Positions 1 through 8,440 of a stretch of DNA of 64,000 nucleotides are shown here, one piece after another; position 1 is the stretch's first letter, and every line of letters begins with the position of its first letter. The notes beneath the pieces are model-generated. The model saw nothing but the letters and a program-made list of their open reading frames with translations, was not told the origin of the DNA and made no database searches. The position numbers were made by a program, and so were the translations under genes. Origin of the DNA: CAYNKA01 sp964397655 (GTDB lineage: Bacteria > Spirochaetota > Spirochaetia > DTKZ01); assembly GCA_964397655.1 (NCBI GenBank), contig CAYNKA010000009.1, forward strand, positions 62,001 to 126,000, read 5' to 3'.

Positions 1-303
1 GCGACGAAATTCGCGGTAAAGGCCTTGAACCAGGCCATGAATCTCGATCTCCTCGGGACGAAGATCAGGGTGACGAGCATCGATCCCGGCATGGTGAAGA
101 CGAATTTCTCGCTCGTCCGCTTCGGAGGCGACGAGGCCAGGGCCGAGGCCTTCTACGAAGGACTGGACGCCCTTTCGGCGAAGGACATCGCCGACACCAT
201 TCTGTACGCGATCGAGGCGCCGGATCACGTGAACATCCAGGACATCCTCATCATGCCGACGGCCCAGCGCGGCGCGTCGTCGGTCCACAGGGAGAAAAGG
301 TAA
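1..303 (+). CDS. SDR family oxidoreductase, C-terminal part only
   Basis: The reading frame is open from base 1 and runs to a TAA at 301-303, so the N-terminal nucleotide-binding half lies outside the window. The surviving roughly 100 residues show the typical end of a short-chain dehydrogenase/reductase: a KFAVKALNQ segment (the helix that follows the catalytic YxxxK), then IDPGMVKTNFS, the usual PG-x-x-x-T loop, and VNIQDILIMPTAQ near the end, typical of the YdfG / serine 3-dehydrogenase branch. An NADP-dependent oxidoreductase is likely; the substrate cannot be told. It sits 8 bp before trpS, so the two may be co-transcribed. Confidence 0.85.
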   Translation, partial: ATKFAVKALNQAMNLDLLGTKIRVTSIDPGMVKTNFSLVRFGGDEARAEAFYEGLDALSAKDIADTILYAIEAPDHVNIQDILIMPTAQRGASSVHREKR

Positions 304-311
304 GGAAAAAC

Positions 312-1385
312 ATGGACAAAAAACGCATCCTGACGGGGGACCGCCCCACGGGCCGTCTCCATCTCGGACATTACGTGGGCTCCTTGAAGAACAGGGTCCG
401 GCTCCAGGACGAATACGAGTGTTTCTTCATCATCGCCGACCTCCATACGCTGACCACGAAACCGTCCTCCGAGGACATAGCGGCGATCGCCGACAACGCC
501 CGGCAGATGGTGATGGATTACATAGCCTGCGGCATAGACCCCGCCAATTCCACGATCTATCTCCAGTCCGCGGTGCACGAGGTGTACGAGCTCAACCTTC
601 TTTTCGAGATGCTCGTCACCGTCCCGAGGCTCCAGCGGGTCCCCAGCCTCAAGGACATGGCGAAGGCGGCGAACCTCGAGGAAATGCCCTTCGGACTCCT
701 CGGTTATCCTGTGCTCCAGGCCGCTGACATCCTCATGCCGAGGGCCCATCTCGTGCCGGTCGGCAAGGACAACGAGTCCCATGTGGAACTCACGCGGGAG
801 ATCGCGAGGAGGTTCAACAATCTCTACGGAGAGGTCTTTCCCGTGCCGGACGTGATGCTCGGGGAGGTCCCGACCCTCGTAGGAACGGACGGCAACGCGA
901 AGATGTCCAAATCGCTCGGCAACGCGATCATGATCTCAGACGACGCGAAGACCGTGGAAAAGAAGGTACTCGGAATGTACACCGACCCGAACCGCATACG
1001 GGCGGACATCCCCGGAAAGGTGGAGGGGAACCCCGTCTTCGCCTACCACGAAATCTTCAACGGTAACAGGGATGAGGTCGAGGATTTGAAATCAAGGTAC
1101 CGCCAAGGCAGGGTGGGCGACGTGGAGGTGAAGGAAAAGCTCCACCGGGCGATCAACGCCTTCCTTGAGCCTTTCCGGGAGCGGAGAGCCACCGTCGAGG
1201 GGAGGAAGGGATATGTGGACGAGGTCATCTTCGACGGCACCATGAGAATGCGGGCGGAGGCCAAGAAGACCCTCGACGAAGCGAAGAAGGCCATGGGACT
1301 GTCGGGGATCTGGAACAAGATCAGCCGTAAAGTAGAAGAAGTACGCAAGAAACGGGATGATACTCACGGTGAGCCGCGAACCTGA
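312..1385 (+). CDS. trpS: Tryptophanyl-tRNA synthetase
   Basis: Cytoplasmic class Ic aminoacyl-tRNA synthetase that activates tryptophan with ATP and loads it onto tRNA-Trp. The HxGH signature is HLGH at residues 17-20 and the second ATP-binding signature is KMSKS at 197-201. The TGDRPTGRLHLGHYVGS opening is diagnostic for TrpRS. At 357 residues it is slightly longer than the usual 330-350, because of a basic, Glu-rich tail after the IWNKIS segment. The ATG at 312 is preceded by a TAAGGA Shine-Dalgarno-like stretch. The next gene begins 10 bp after the stop, suggesting an SDR-trpS-HAD transcription unit. Confidence 0.97.
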   Translation: MDKKRILTGDRPTGRLHLGHYVGSLKNRVRLQDEYECFFIIADLHTLTTKPSSEDIAAIADNARQMVMDYIACGIDPANSTIYLQSAVHEVYELNLLFEMLVTVPRLQRVPSLKDMAKAANLEEMPFGLLGYPVLQAADILMPRAHLVPVGKDNESHVELTREIARRFNNLYGEVFPVPDVMLGEVPTLVGTDGNAKMSKSLGNAIMISDDAKTVEKKVLGMYTDPNRIRADIPGKVEGNPVFAYHEIFNGNRDEVEDLKSRYRQGRVGDVEVKEKLHRAINAFLEPFRERRATVEGRKGYVDEVIFDGTMRMRAEAKKTLDEAKKAMGLSGIWNKISRKVEEVRKKRDDTHGEPRT

Positions 1386-1395
1386 AGAACTACAC

Positions 1396-2112
1396 ATGGA
1401 AAAAATTGTCTTTTCAGCGGTCCTCTTCGATCTTGACGGCACGCTCATCGACAGCGAGAGCAATTACGCGATCTCCGACGGACGGCTTTTCGCCGAGTTC
1501 GGCATCGATTTCGACGATTCCCTGCGCAGGAGTCTGATCGGCAAGGGCTCGGAGGAATTCATACGACTCCTGCGTGAGACCTACGGGGTTGCGGAGAGCA
1601 GGGATTCCCTCCTCGAGAGGAAGAACGCCTATTACCTCGACATCGCGAGGACGAACACCAGGGTTTTCCCCGAGATGTACAAGCTGCTCATGGCCCTGCA
1701 CCGCAGGGGAATCCCGACGGCCGTGGCCTCCGGGTCTCCGCTCTTCGTGATAAGGGAAATGCTCTCCGGGCTGGACCTCGGACGATACTTCGACGCGGTG
1801 GTGGCCTCGGAGGAGGTCGAGAGGGGGAAACCCTTCCCCGACGTCTTTCTCGAGGCGGCGAGACGGCTCGGGACGCCGCCGGCCTCCTGCCTCGTGTTCG
1901 AGGATTCGCCCTACGGCGTCGAGGCCGCCGAGGCTGCGGGCATGAAGTCGGTCGCGATACCGACCATCACCGAGCCGCCTCTCCACGATTCGTTCTTCAG
2001 GGCCGGCCGACTGTATGCCGGAGGCATGGAGGAATTCACCGCCGACGATATCCTCTCGCGTATCGTTTACGTGCCGCTCGAAGCCGGACCCCTGCCGTCG
2101 CGACGGACGTAG
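1396..2112 (+). CDS. HAD-superfamily hydrolase (phosphoglucomutase/phosphatase-like)
   Basis: A 238-residue haloacid dehalogenase-fold enzyme. Motif I is FDLDGTL with nucleophile D12 and general acid D14. Motif II lies in AVASGSP, motif III is the Lys of RGKPFPDVF and motif IV is VFEDSPYGVEAAEAAG. The helical cap between motifs I and II places it in the beta-phosphoglucomutase / sugar-phosphatase subgroup. The substrate is unknown. I chose the ATG at 1396; an in-frame ATG at 1357 would lie inside trpS and add 13 unconserved residues. Its last 46 bp overlap the convergent rarD-like gene. Confidence 0.9.
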   Translation: MEKIVFSAVLFDLDGTLIDSESNYAISDGRLFAEFGIDFDDSLRRSLIGKGSEEFIRLLRETYGVAESRDSLLERKNAYYLDIARTNTRVFPEMYKLLMALHRRGIPTAVASGSPLFVIREMLSGLDLGRYFDAVVASEEVERGKPFPDVFLEAARRLGTPPASCLVFEDSPYGVEAAEAAGMKSVAIPTITEPPLHDSFFRAGRLYAGGMEEFTADDILSRIVYVPLEAGPLPSRRT

Positions 2113-2987
2113 AGGCTCGCGGTGTACAGTAACAGTGCCGTCCAGATGCACAGGAAGCAGACGATGTGGGGCAGCGTGAAGGGCTCGTCGTAGAAGAACA
2201 CGCCGAAGACGAGCATCAGCGAAGGCGAAAGATACTGGAAGAACCCGACCGTCGTGAGCGGAATGAGCTGAGTGCTCGTGCCGAAGAGGTAGAGCGGCAG
2301 GCTCGTGACTGCCCCGCCGAGGACGAACATTACGTCCCGCATCGTGCTTCCCGCGAGAAAGGCCCCCGTACCGGCGAAGCCCTTCAGCGCGAGATAGGCG
2401 GCCGCGATCGGCATGAGCACTGTCGTCTCCACGAAGAGGCTCCAGAGGGAATTCACCGGAGTGAGCTTCTTCAGGAGGCCGTAGAGGCCGAAAGCTAAGG
2501 CGAGAACGACCGAAAGCCAGGGGAATTTACCGTAATCGAGCGTCAGGTAGAGAACGCCGGCGGCCGAAATGCCGAGGGCGAGTTTTTGCACGCCTTTCAG
2601 CCTCTCCCCGAGAAACAGCCTGCCGAGGAGCACGTTCACGAGAGGATTTATGAAATATCCGAGGCTCGCCTCGACGATCCTGTCGTTCCCCACGGCCCAG
2701 ACGTAGATGAACCAGTTCATGGCGATGAAGATCGACGTAGCCCCCAGAAAATACCATGTTCTCCGTTCCTTCAGGGCCGGAGGCAGTCTCTCGGGGCGGG
2801 TGGCGAAGACGAGGGCCCCCACGAACACGAACGACCATACGATCCTGTGCGCGAGAAGCTCGATGGAGGGAACTCCCGGAAATTGTTTCCAATAGAGGGG
2901 TTGGAATCCCCAGGTGAAGAAGGCGCCGGCCGCGTAGAGGTAGCCCGCCAGGTTCTTATTCGAGCGGCGCCCGATCGTGTTTTCCAT
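2067..2987 (-). CDS. rarD: RarD-like EamA-family transporter
   Basis: A 306-residue integral membrane protein of the drug/metabolite transporter superfamily. About ten hydrophobic segments are visible, starting with GYLYAAGAFFTWGFQPLYWK, the hallmark opening of RarD proteins, followed by LLAHRIVWS and ASLGYFINPLVNVLLG. RarD was named for chloramphenicol sensitivity, but the substrates of this branch are not established. The ATG at 2987 is chosen because upstream in-frame codons encode Arg/Pro-rich shadow sequence from the neighbouring strand. The 3' end overlaps the convergent HAD gene by 46 bp. It lies 53 bp beyond comB on the same strand and could be read from the same transcript. Confidence 0.88.
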   Translation of the reverse strand: MENTIGRRSNKNLAGYLYAAGAFFTWGFQPLYWKQFPGVPSIELLAHRIVWSFVFVGALVFATRPERLPPALKERRTWYFLGATSIFIAMNWFIYVWAVGNDRIVEASLGYFINPLVNVLLGRLFLGERLKGVQKLALGISAAGVLYLTLDYGKFPWLSVVLALAFGLYGLLKKLTPVNSLWSLFVETTVLMPIAAAYLALKGFAGTGAFLAGSTMRDVMFVLGGAVTSLPLYLFGTSTQLIPLTTVGFFQYLSPSLMLVFGVFFYDEPFTLPHIVCFLCIWTALLLYTASLYVRRDGRGPASSGT

Positions 2988-3040
2988 GTTGGACGATGCT
3001 ACCACAAGGCCGATCCGGCGTTCAAGGACTCCCCGCGGGA

Positions 3041-3745
3041 TCAGATCCTCGTTTTGACGAGTTCCACGAGGTCGAAGCCGTCGAGGTCGAGGGCCTTCCG
3101 GGCTCCGAGGACGAAGTCGAACCGGTCGAGCGACAGGGAAAGGTCGAAGTCGCTCGGGGGCTCGGAGGCATGATTCGCGGGATCGAAGAACCTTCCGCCG
3201 CTCGTTCTGCGGATGGTTTCCACCATGGCCGGGAAATCGACCGGCCTGCCGAGCAGGCTGTCCCGCACGTACTCGGCGAAGAAGGTGTCCTCCTCGGTGG
3301 GGCGGATCGCCTCGTGGCCCATGCACACGAGGGAGAGCTCCGCCGGCGAACGCCTCTTCACGTATTCGATCACCGCGCGCGCGTTGACGAAGCTCCCGGT
3401 CACGATCTCCTCCGCACCCTTCGCGTTCGCTATGCCCTGCGTACCTGCGCTCGTGGTCTGGATGACGGTCTTTCCCGTGAAATCGACGCGCTCGATGTGG
3501 GTCGGCGAGTTGCCGTACTCGAAGCCGGGCATGATCTTTCCGTGGCGCTCCCCCGCGAGGACGAAGCCGGGATGGCGTTTCTTGAGCTCGTAGGCGATCT
3601 CGATGTCGCCCACCGGGACGATCCGTTCCGCCCCGCCCCCCGTGAAGTAGCAGGCCATGGTGAAGGCCCGGAATACGTCGATGATCACGGCGAGCCCGCG
3701 GGCCTCCTTCGCCCCTTCGATGAGATGCAGAATTCGTATGTTCAT
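3041..3745 (-). CDS. comB: 2-phosphosulfolactate phosphatase family protein (ComB)
   Basis: A 234-residue protein matching the ComB family: VIIDVFRAFTMAC near the N-terminus, the GAERIVPVGDI strand, the FVLAGERHG block, GFEYGNSP and TTSAGTQGI. ComB in methanogens hydrolyses 2-phospho-3-sulfolactate to sulfolactate on the way to coenzyme M; homologues in bacteria lacking coenzyme M are common and their substrate is not settled. No other sulfolactate or coenzyme M gene is visible nearby. Its start overlaps the stop of the DUF2779 gene by 4 bp (3742-3745), so the two are translationally coupled at the 3' end of the peptide-transporter operon. Confidence 0.87.
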   Translation of the reverse strand: MNIRILHLIEGAKEARGLAVIIDVFRAFTMACYFTGGGAERIVPVGDIEIAYELKKRHPGFVLAGERHGKIMPGFEYGNSPTHIERVDFTGKTVIQTTSAGTQGIANAKGAEEIVTGSFVNARAVIEYVKRRSPAELSLVCMGHEAIRPTEEDTFFAEYVRDSLLGRPVDFPAMVETIRRTSGGRFFDPANHASEPPSDFDLSLSLDRFDFVLGARKALDLDGFDLVELVKTRI

Positions 3746-5256
3746 CGATCCTTCCTTTCCGCCAGTCTCCTGAGTTCCGCGAGCATGAGCATCATGCCCC
3801 GCGAATCGAGCGAACAGTAGTCGACGAGTGCCTTCCTCGCCGCCGAGCGCGTCGCCTCGTCGAGCCCTCCGACGCGGGAAAGCAGGACGAGTCCCACGAA
3901 GGCGAGGTTCGCGTCAGCCCCGTTCCCGATGGCGAGATCTTCGTATCCGATTCCCGTCATGCAGGGAAGCACGCGCTTCATGGAAATCCTGCCGAGCTGT
4001 TCGGGGTGATAATAACTGAATTCCGAGAACGGGGAAAGCAGGTCGAGCAGGCGTGGAATCGCGGCCTCCGCCCTTTCCCGGGATTCGGGGAAACGGGCGG
4101 CGAGACTGCGGATGATCCCTTCTTCGAACCTGCGGTTGTAGACGACAACGGAACCGGTAGGAGGCAGCCGTTCGAGAAGGGCCGAGAGGAACCCCGGTCT
4201 CGGATCGGATCCCTCGTCCGCGAGGAAATCGCGGCATTCGGGTTCGCGGTCCCAGTCTTCGAGGACGTGGAGGGAGAACTGGAAGGGGACGTTCTCCCAC
4301 GGCGCGAGGCCCCGGAAGAGAGGAAGCGCGGTGCTGAAGGTCTCGAAGTCGAGGAAGGCCAGGGGGAAGACGAGCTTCGACAGAAAACCCCCTATGCCGG
4401 GGACGTCGACGTGGGGCCGGTTGCTCCTCACCGCCTCCACCTGGATCCGCTGCCTGTGCGTGAGCCTGGTTCCCTCCGGGATGTCCGCGACGAGGGTCAC
4501 GCCCTTTCCCGCGAGCCTTTCCGCGAGTGCGCGGCCCGCGTGCAGGGTGCGGACGTGGTGCTTGGGAAGAGTTTTCCCGCAGGCTTTCCGCAGCCCGCAG
4601 ACCTCGGCGCAATCCGCCATCGCCGGCGGCGGACAGGCGCCGTCGAGAGCGGGAACCATGCCCGCGCACGAGGCGGCCGCCTTTTTCCGGAGGGGTGCGA
4701 TCCTCGTGCCGACATCCTCCGTCGCGAGGAACCGGAATGGACCGCCCGTATCGTCGTTCGATGGCCGGGCGTCGCGGTCGATCCTGACCACGCGAACGGC
4801 CGCGGCGTCGAGGCCGGCGGACCCGAGAACGGAGGCCTGCCATGCGAGTTCGATGAGGTGCCGTTCCTTGACGTTCGTGGAGGACGTGACGCGGACGAGT
4901 TCGGCCGCGATTCCTTTCTCGAAGACGAGGAGGTCGGGCTCCGCCAGGAATCGCCCGTGAGCGACTGCGGAACCCATGACCGCGGTCCTCCCGCCGATCG
5001 CGGCTGCTCGGGTCCGTTCCGCCCGGACCGCGAGACCGAGCCCCCGGAGGTCGACGATTCCCTCAGGCATGAGTGCGGCAGCCGCAGCCTCTATGAGTGC
5101 GCGCCGTTGGATCCTTCTCGTCGCGAAACCGAGGGAGGCGAGGAGGGAGGACTCCTCACTCACGAGATCCTTCTCCCTGAACGAGTACCAGGCCTTCCTC
5201 GGGCATTCGAGGTATTCGACGTAGAGGTCGGAGTCGATCGCAGGTCCGGCTTCCAT
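3742..5256 (-). CDS. DUF2779 protein: decayed Cas4/RecB-like nuclease domain plus DEDD-type exonuclease-like domain
   Basis: A 504-residue protein with the DUF2779 layout. An N-terminal Cas4-like part has C18 (ECPRKAWY) and a cysteine cluster at C208, C216, C220 and C226 that could hold an iron-sulphur cluster with C18. Between them is the PD-(D/E)XK region: E106-P107-D108 is kept, but where relatives carry E-x-K (usually EVKSST) this protein has R122-V-T124. The C-terminal half has LDFETF (D303, E305), VVYNRRFEEG and DYCSLD, consistent with an RNase H-fold 3'-5' exonuclease. The ATG at 5256 lies 2 bp after the oppC stop. Its biological role is unknown; the nuclease call is from family resemblance. 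Confidence 0.75.
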   Translation of the reverse strand: MEAGPAIDSDLYVEYLECPRKAWYSFREKDLVSEESSLLASLGFATRRIQRRALIEAAAAALMPEGIVDLRGLGLAVRAERTRAAAIGGRTAVMGSAVAHGRFLAEPDLLVFEKGIAAELVRVTSSTNVKERHLIELAWQASVLGSAGLDAAAVRVVRIDRDARPSNDDTGGPFRFLATEDVGTRIAPLRKKAAASCAGMVPALDGACPPPAMADCAEVCGLRKACGKTLPKHHVRTLHAGRALAERLAGKGVTLVADIPEGTRLTHRQRIQVEAVRSNRPHVDVPGIGGFLSKLVFPLAFLDFETFSTALPLFRGLAPWENVPFQFSLHVLEDWDREPECRDFLADEGSDPRPGFLSALLERLPPTGSVVVYNRRFEEGIIRSLAARFPESRERAEAAIPRLLDLLSPFSEFSYYHPEQLGRISMKRVLPCMTGIGYEDLAIGNGADANLAFVGLVLLSRVGGLDEATRSAARKALVDYCSLDSRGMMLMLAELRRLAERKDR

Positions 5257-5258
5257 GG

Positions 5259-6095
5259 TCACAACCGCGGATTCAGCTTCTCCGAGAACAGATCTCCGAG
5301 GAAGTTGAACGAGAAAACAGTCGCCGCGAGGGTGATGCCGGGAAAGACGGCGAGCCATGGGGCCTGGAGCAGATAGTTTCTCGCGTCCTTGAGCATGAGG
5401 CCCCAGCTCGGCTCGGGAGGCTGGGTTCCCAGGCCGAGGAAGGAAAGGGAGGACTCTATGACCACGGCGAGGGCGAAGGTGATCGTCGACTGGACGATGA
5501 GGTCTGGAAGCATGTTGGGTATGAGGTGCCTCACCACGATCCGGGGAAGCGAGGTTCCGAGCGCCCTCGCTGATTCCACGAAACCCTCGGTCTTGAGGGA
5601 GAGGGTTTCGGCCCTGACGAGGCGGGCGAAAACCGGGGTGAAGACGAGGCCGATGGCGACGGTCACCTGGGGAAGACCGTAGCCGAAGACCGAGATGATC
5701 GTTATGGAGAGCAGCACCGTCGGAAAGGAGAGGATGCTGTCCATGAGGAGCATGAAGAAGCCGTCGAAGACTCCTCCGGTGAGTCCCGCGGCGAGCCCGA
5801 CCGCGAGGCCGGCGGTCAGGGCGATGGAAACCGACAGCGCTCCTACGATCAGAACGGACCTCGAACCGTAGACGATCCTCGCGAACACGTCCCTTCCGAA
5901 GTCGTCGGTGCCGAGCAGTCTTCCCTCGGCCCCGGGGGGGAGGAAGCGCTTGTCCAGGAATTGCTCGGTCGGGCTGAAGCGCGTTACGAGAGGGGATGCG
6001 GCCGCTGCGAAGACGAGGACGAGCAGGTAGAGCGCCGAGAGCGTGAGGAACAGTTTCTGGAGTTTCTTCCGCTTCCTGCGGACGTGGAATCTCAC
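5259..6095 (-). CDS. oppC: Peptide/oligopeptide ABC transporter permease, OppC/DppC type
   Basis: A 278-residue inner-membrane permease. It has one N-terminal membrane segment, then the periplasmic LLGTDDFGRDVFARIVYGSR motif typical of DppC/OppC, then five more hydrophobic segments. The cytoplasmic coupling loop that docks on the ATPases is EGFVESARALGTS. It should pair with OppB (9426-10364) as the heterodimeric pore of a peptide or nickel-peptide importer. It is the last transporter gene of the operon, 13 bp after oppA, and is unusually separated from oppB by the ATPase and binding-protein genes. The ATG follows the oppA stop closely. Confidence 0.92.
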   Translation of the reverse strand: MRFHVRRKRKKLQKLFLTLSALYLLVLVFAAAASPLVTRFSPTEQFLDKRFLPPGAEGRLLGTDDFGRDVFARIVYGSRSVLIVGALSVSIALTAGLAVGLAAGLTGGVFDGFFMLLMDSILSFPTVLLSITIISVFGYGLPQVTVAIGLVFTPVFARLVRAETLSLKTEGFVESARALGTSLPRIVVRHLIPNMLPDLIVQSTITFALAVVIESSLSFLGLGTQPPEPSWGLMLKDARNYLLQAPWLAVFPGITLAATVFSFNFLGDLFSEKLNPRL

Positions 6096-6108
6096 GACTT
6101 TCCTCCCG

Positions 6109-7614
6109 TTATTCCCGGAATTCCGTGTCCCGGAAATCGTAGGTGTCGAGTTTCGGCTGCATTCGGAAATCCGCGACCTTTTTGTTCAAGCCGAGGTAGC
6201 GGAACGAGGTGCCTACGTAGACGAAGGGCACTTCGCGGGCCATGATCTCCAGGATCCGGTCGTAGATCGTCTTTCGCTGGGCGAAGTCCGTCATGGTCTT
6301 CGCCTCCCGGATGAGTCTCGCCGCCTCGGGATTCACCCATCGGACGTAGTTCTTTTCGGACGCGAAATCCTTGAGCCGGGAATCCGGATCGAGCTTGCCG
6401 GTGTGGCCGATGACGGTGAGGTCGTAGTTGGCGCCGCGGTACACGTCGGACATCCAGGTGGACCAGTCGACGAGCTTCACCTTTACCTTGAGGCCGATCT
6501 TTTCGAGCATCTCCACGTACATCTGGCCCGCCCTAACGTGGGGATCGTAGTTCTGCGGCAGGGCCATCTCCAGGACGCGGAGTTCTTCCGCGGCCTCGGC
6601 GAGAGTTTTCCTGGCCTTTCCCGGATCGTAGGGGTAGAGCCCCGTGAAGTCCTTGTAGAAAGGATCGGAGCTGTCCATGAAGGTCCCGACCGGCACGCCC
6701 CCTCCGTACGCGATGTCCAGGACCTTCTGCTTGTCGACGGCCATGGCGATCGCCTGTCTCACCTTGAGGTCCGAAAGCGGCGGTCTCGACGTGTTCATCG
6801 CGAGGACCATGACGAGGGACGTGAGGTGCTTCTGGATTTTCGTGTCGGGGTTCTTTTCGAGGATGGGAACGTCGGTGCTGTCCCAGAGCTCGGCTGCATC
6901 GATCTGACCGGTGAGGAGTCCCTGGACCTGGACCGCTCGCTCGGGGATGATCCTGAACTCAAGGTTCGGGATCTTCGGTTTCCCCTCCATCCAGTAGGAG
7001 GGGTTCTTTTTCAGGACGATCTTGTTGTCCCTTATCCACTCTACGAAGGAGAAGGGCCCGGTGCCGACCGGCTTGGAGGCGAAGTCGTGGCCCGAAGCTA
7101 TGAGATCGGCCGGCAGGATCGCGCCCCAGCCCGAGGCGAGGGACGAGAGAAGCGACGCCGAGGGCCGGGAGAGTTTCAATACGACGGTCCTCTCGTCCTC
7201 GACGACGACTTCGGCAACCGCGTCGAAATCCGTCACGTGGGGGGAGGCCGTCTTCTTGTCGAGAGCGCGGAGGATGGTCGCCTTCACGTCGGTCGCCGTG
7301 AGAGGTCTTCCGTCGTGGAATTTAACGCCCCGCCGGAGGACGAAGGTCCAGGTCCTGCCGTCTTCGGATATGCTCCACCTCTCGGCGAGAGCGGGCGCAA
7401 TGACGCCGTTCTTGTCGGGCTCCACGAGCGTGTCGTAGACGCTCTTCAGGACCTGGTAGGTGAGCGTCCCAGACGTTCTCTGTGGATCGAGGGAGTCGGG
7501 ATTCCCCGATAGGCCGAAACGAAGGACCGTTCCCTCCCGGCTGCCTCCGCAGAAACCCGCCGCCGCGATCAGGGCGGCGAAGAAGAGGAGGGCACTGAGT
7601 CTAGTTCCTTTCAT
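6109..7614 (-). CDS. oppA: Peptide ABC transporter substrate-binding lipoprotein, family 5
   Basis: A 501-residue extracytoplasmic solute-binding protein of the SBP_bac_5 family. The signal peptide ends in the relaxed lipobox A-G-F-C22, as often seen in spirochaetes, so it is probably anchored to a membrane by a lipidated cysteine. The mature start GLSGNPDSLDPQRT and the WSISEDGRTWTFVLRRGVKFHDG block are diagnostic for oligopeptide/dipeptide/nickel binding proteins. It would deliver peptides to the OppBC pore. The gene lies 31 bp after oppF and before oppC. Peptide specificity cannot be inferred. Confidence 0.92.
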   Translation of the reverse strand: MKGTRLSALLFFAALIAAAGFCGGSREGTVLRFGLSGNPDSLDPQRTSGTLTYQVLKSVYDTLVEPDKNGVIAPALAERWSISEDGRTWTFVLRRGVKFHDGRPLTATDVKATILRALDKKTASPHVTDFDAVAEVVVEDERTVVLKLSRPSASLLSSLASGWGAILPADLIASGHDFASKPVGTGPFSFVEWIRDNKIVLKKNPSYWMEGKPKIPNLEFRIIPERAVQVQGLLTGQIDAAELWDSTDVPILEKNPDTKIQKHLTSLVMVLAMNTSRPPLSDLKVRQAIAMAVDKQKVLDIAYGGGVPVGTFMDSSDPFYKDFTGLYPYDPGKARKTLAEAAEELRVLEMALPQNYDPHVRAGQMYVEMLEKIGLKVKVKLVDWSTWMSDVYRGANYDLTVIGHTGKLDPDSRLKDFASEKNYVRWVNPEAARLIREAKTMTDFAQRKTIYDRILEIMAREVPFVYVGTSFRYLGLNKKVADFRMQPKLDTYDFRDTEFRE

Positions 7615-7645
7615 CGTACGGCTCCTTCCGCCGCGCCCGGCGCGG

Positions 7646-8440
7646 TCATTTCGTCTCCTTGGGTTTCAGGAAACTCAGGGGATTGTTCACGAGATCTCTC
7701 GTATACGGATGCTTCGGATCGTTCAGCACGTCCTCCGTCGCACCTACTTCGAGGAGCTTCCCTTTTCGAAGAACGCCTATTCTCGTACTCAGGTATCCAA
7801 TGAGATCGAGATCGTGGGATATGAAGATGTACGTCAGATTGAATTCCTTTTTCAGGTCCAGGAGCAGGTTGATGATCCCGGCCTGGATGGATACGTCCAG
7901 GTTGGAAACCGGTTCGTCGAGGATGAGGAAGCGCGGTTTCATCGAAAGCGCCCTCGCTATGACGATCCTCTGTTTCTGTCCGCCGGAGAACTCGTGGGGA
8001 TACCAGTCCATATGAGCGGACGCGATTCCCGCCTGGTCCAGAAGCTTCTTAATCTCCTCGTTTCGCCGTTTTCTCGGCATGCGGAGATTGATCAGTCCCT
8101 CTTCCAGGCTTTCCCGTATGGTGAGCCGCGGATTGAGCGATCCGTTGGGGTCCTGAAAGATGATCTGCATCCTGGACCGCATCTTCCGCCAACGATGGGA
8201 GGAAAGATCGTTCAGGCACACGTCTCGATAATGGATCCTTCCCGAGGTCGGAGTCTCGAGAAAGAGGATGGTCCTCGCCAAGGTGGTTTTCCCGGATCCT
8301 GACTCTCCGACGAGTCCGAAGATTTCCCCTTCCTCCACTTCGAAGCTCACTCCGTCCAGGGCGGTGACCGGGTGCGAGCGGATGAGCCCCGATCCGAAGA
8401 AGACCTTCGTAAGGCCCTCGACCCGGAGAAGGGCGCTCAT
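7646..8440 (-). CDS. oppF: Peptide ABC transporter ATP-binding protein, OppF type
   Basis: A 264-residue ABC ATPase. Walker A is GESGSGKTT, the signature is EFSGGQKQR, and Walker B with the catalytic Glu is RFLILDEP; an H-loop sits in IFISHDL. It lacks the long C-terminal Cys-rich oligopeptide-transporter extension that many OppF proteins carry, ending soon after KHPYTRDLV. The ATG at 8440 overlaps the end of oppD by 4 bp; longer readings on this frame are shadow sequence. It should heterodimerise with OppD to power the OppBC permease. Confidence 0.92.
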   Translation of the reverse strand: MSALLRVEGLTKVFFGSGLIRSHPVTALDGVSFEVEEGEIFGLVGESGSGKTTLARTILFLETPTSGRIHYRDVCLNDLSSHRWRKMRSRMQIIFQDPNGSLNPRLTIRESLEEGLINLRMPRKRRNEEIKKLLDQAGIASAHMDWYPHEFSGGQKQRIVIARALSMKPRFLILDEPVSNLDVSIQAGIINLLLDLKKEFNLTYIFISHDLDLIGYLSTRIGVLRKGKLLEVGATEDVLNDPKHPYTRDLVNNPLSFLKPKETK

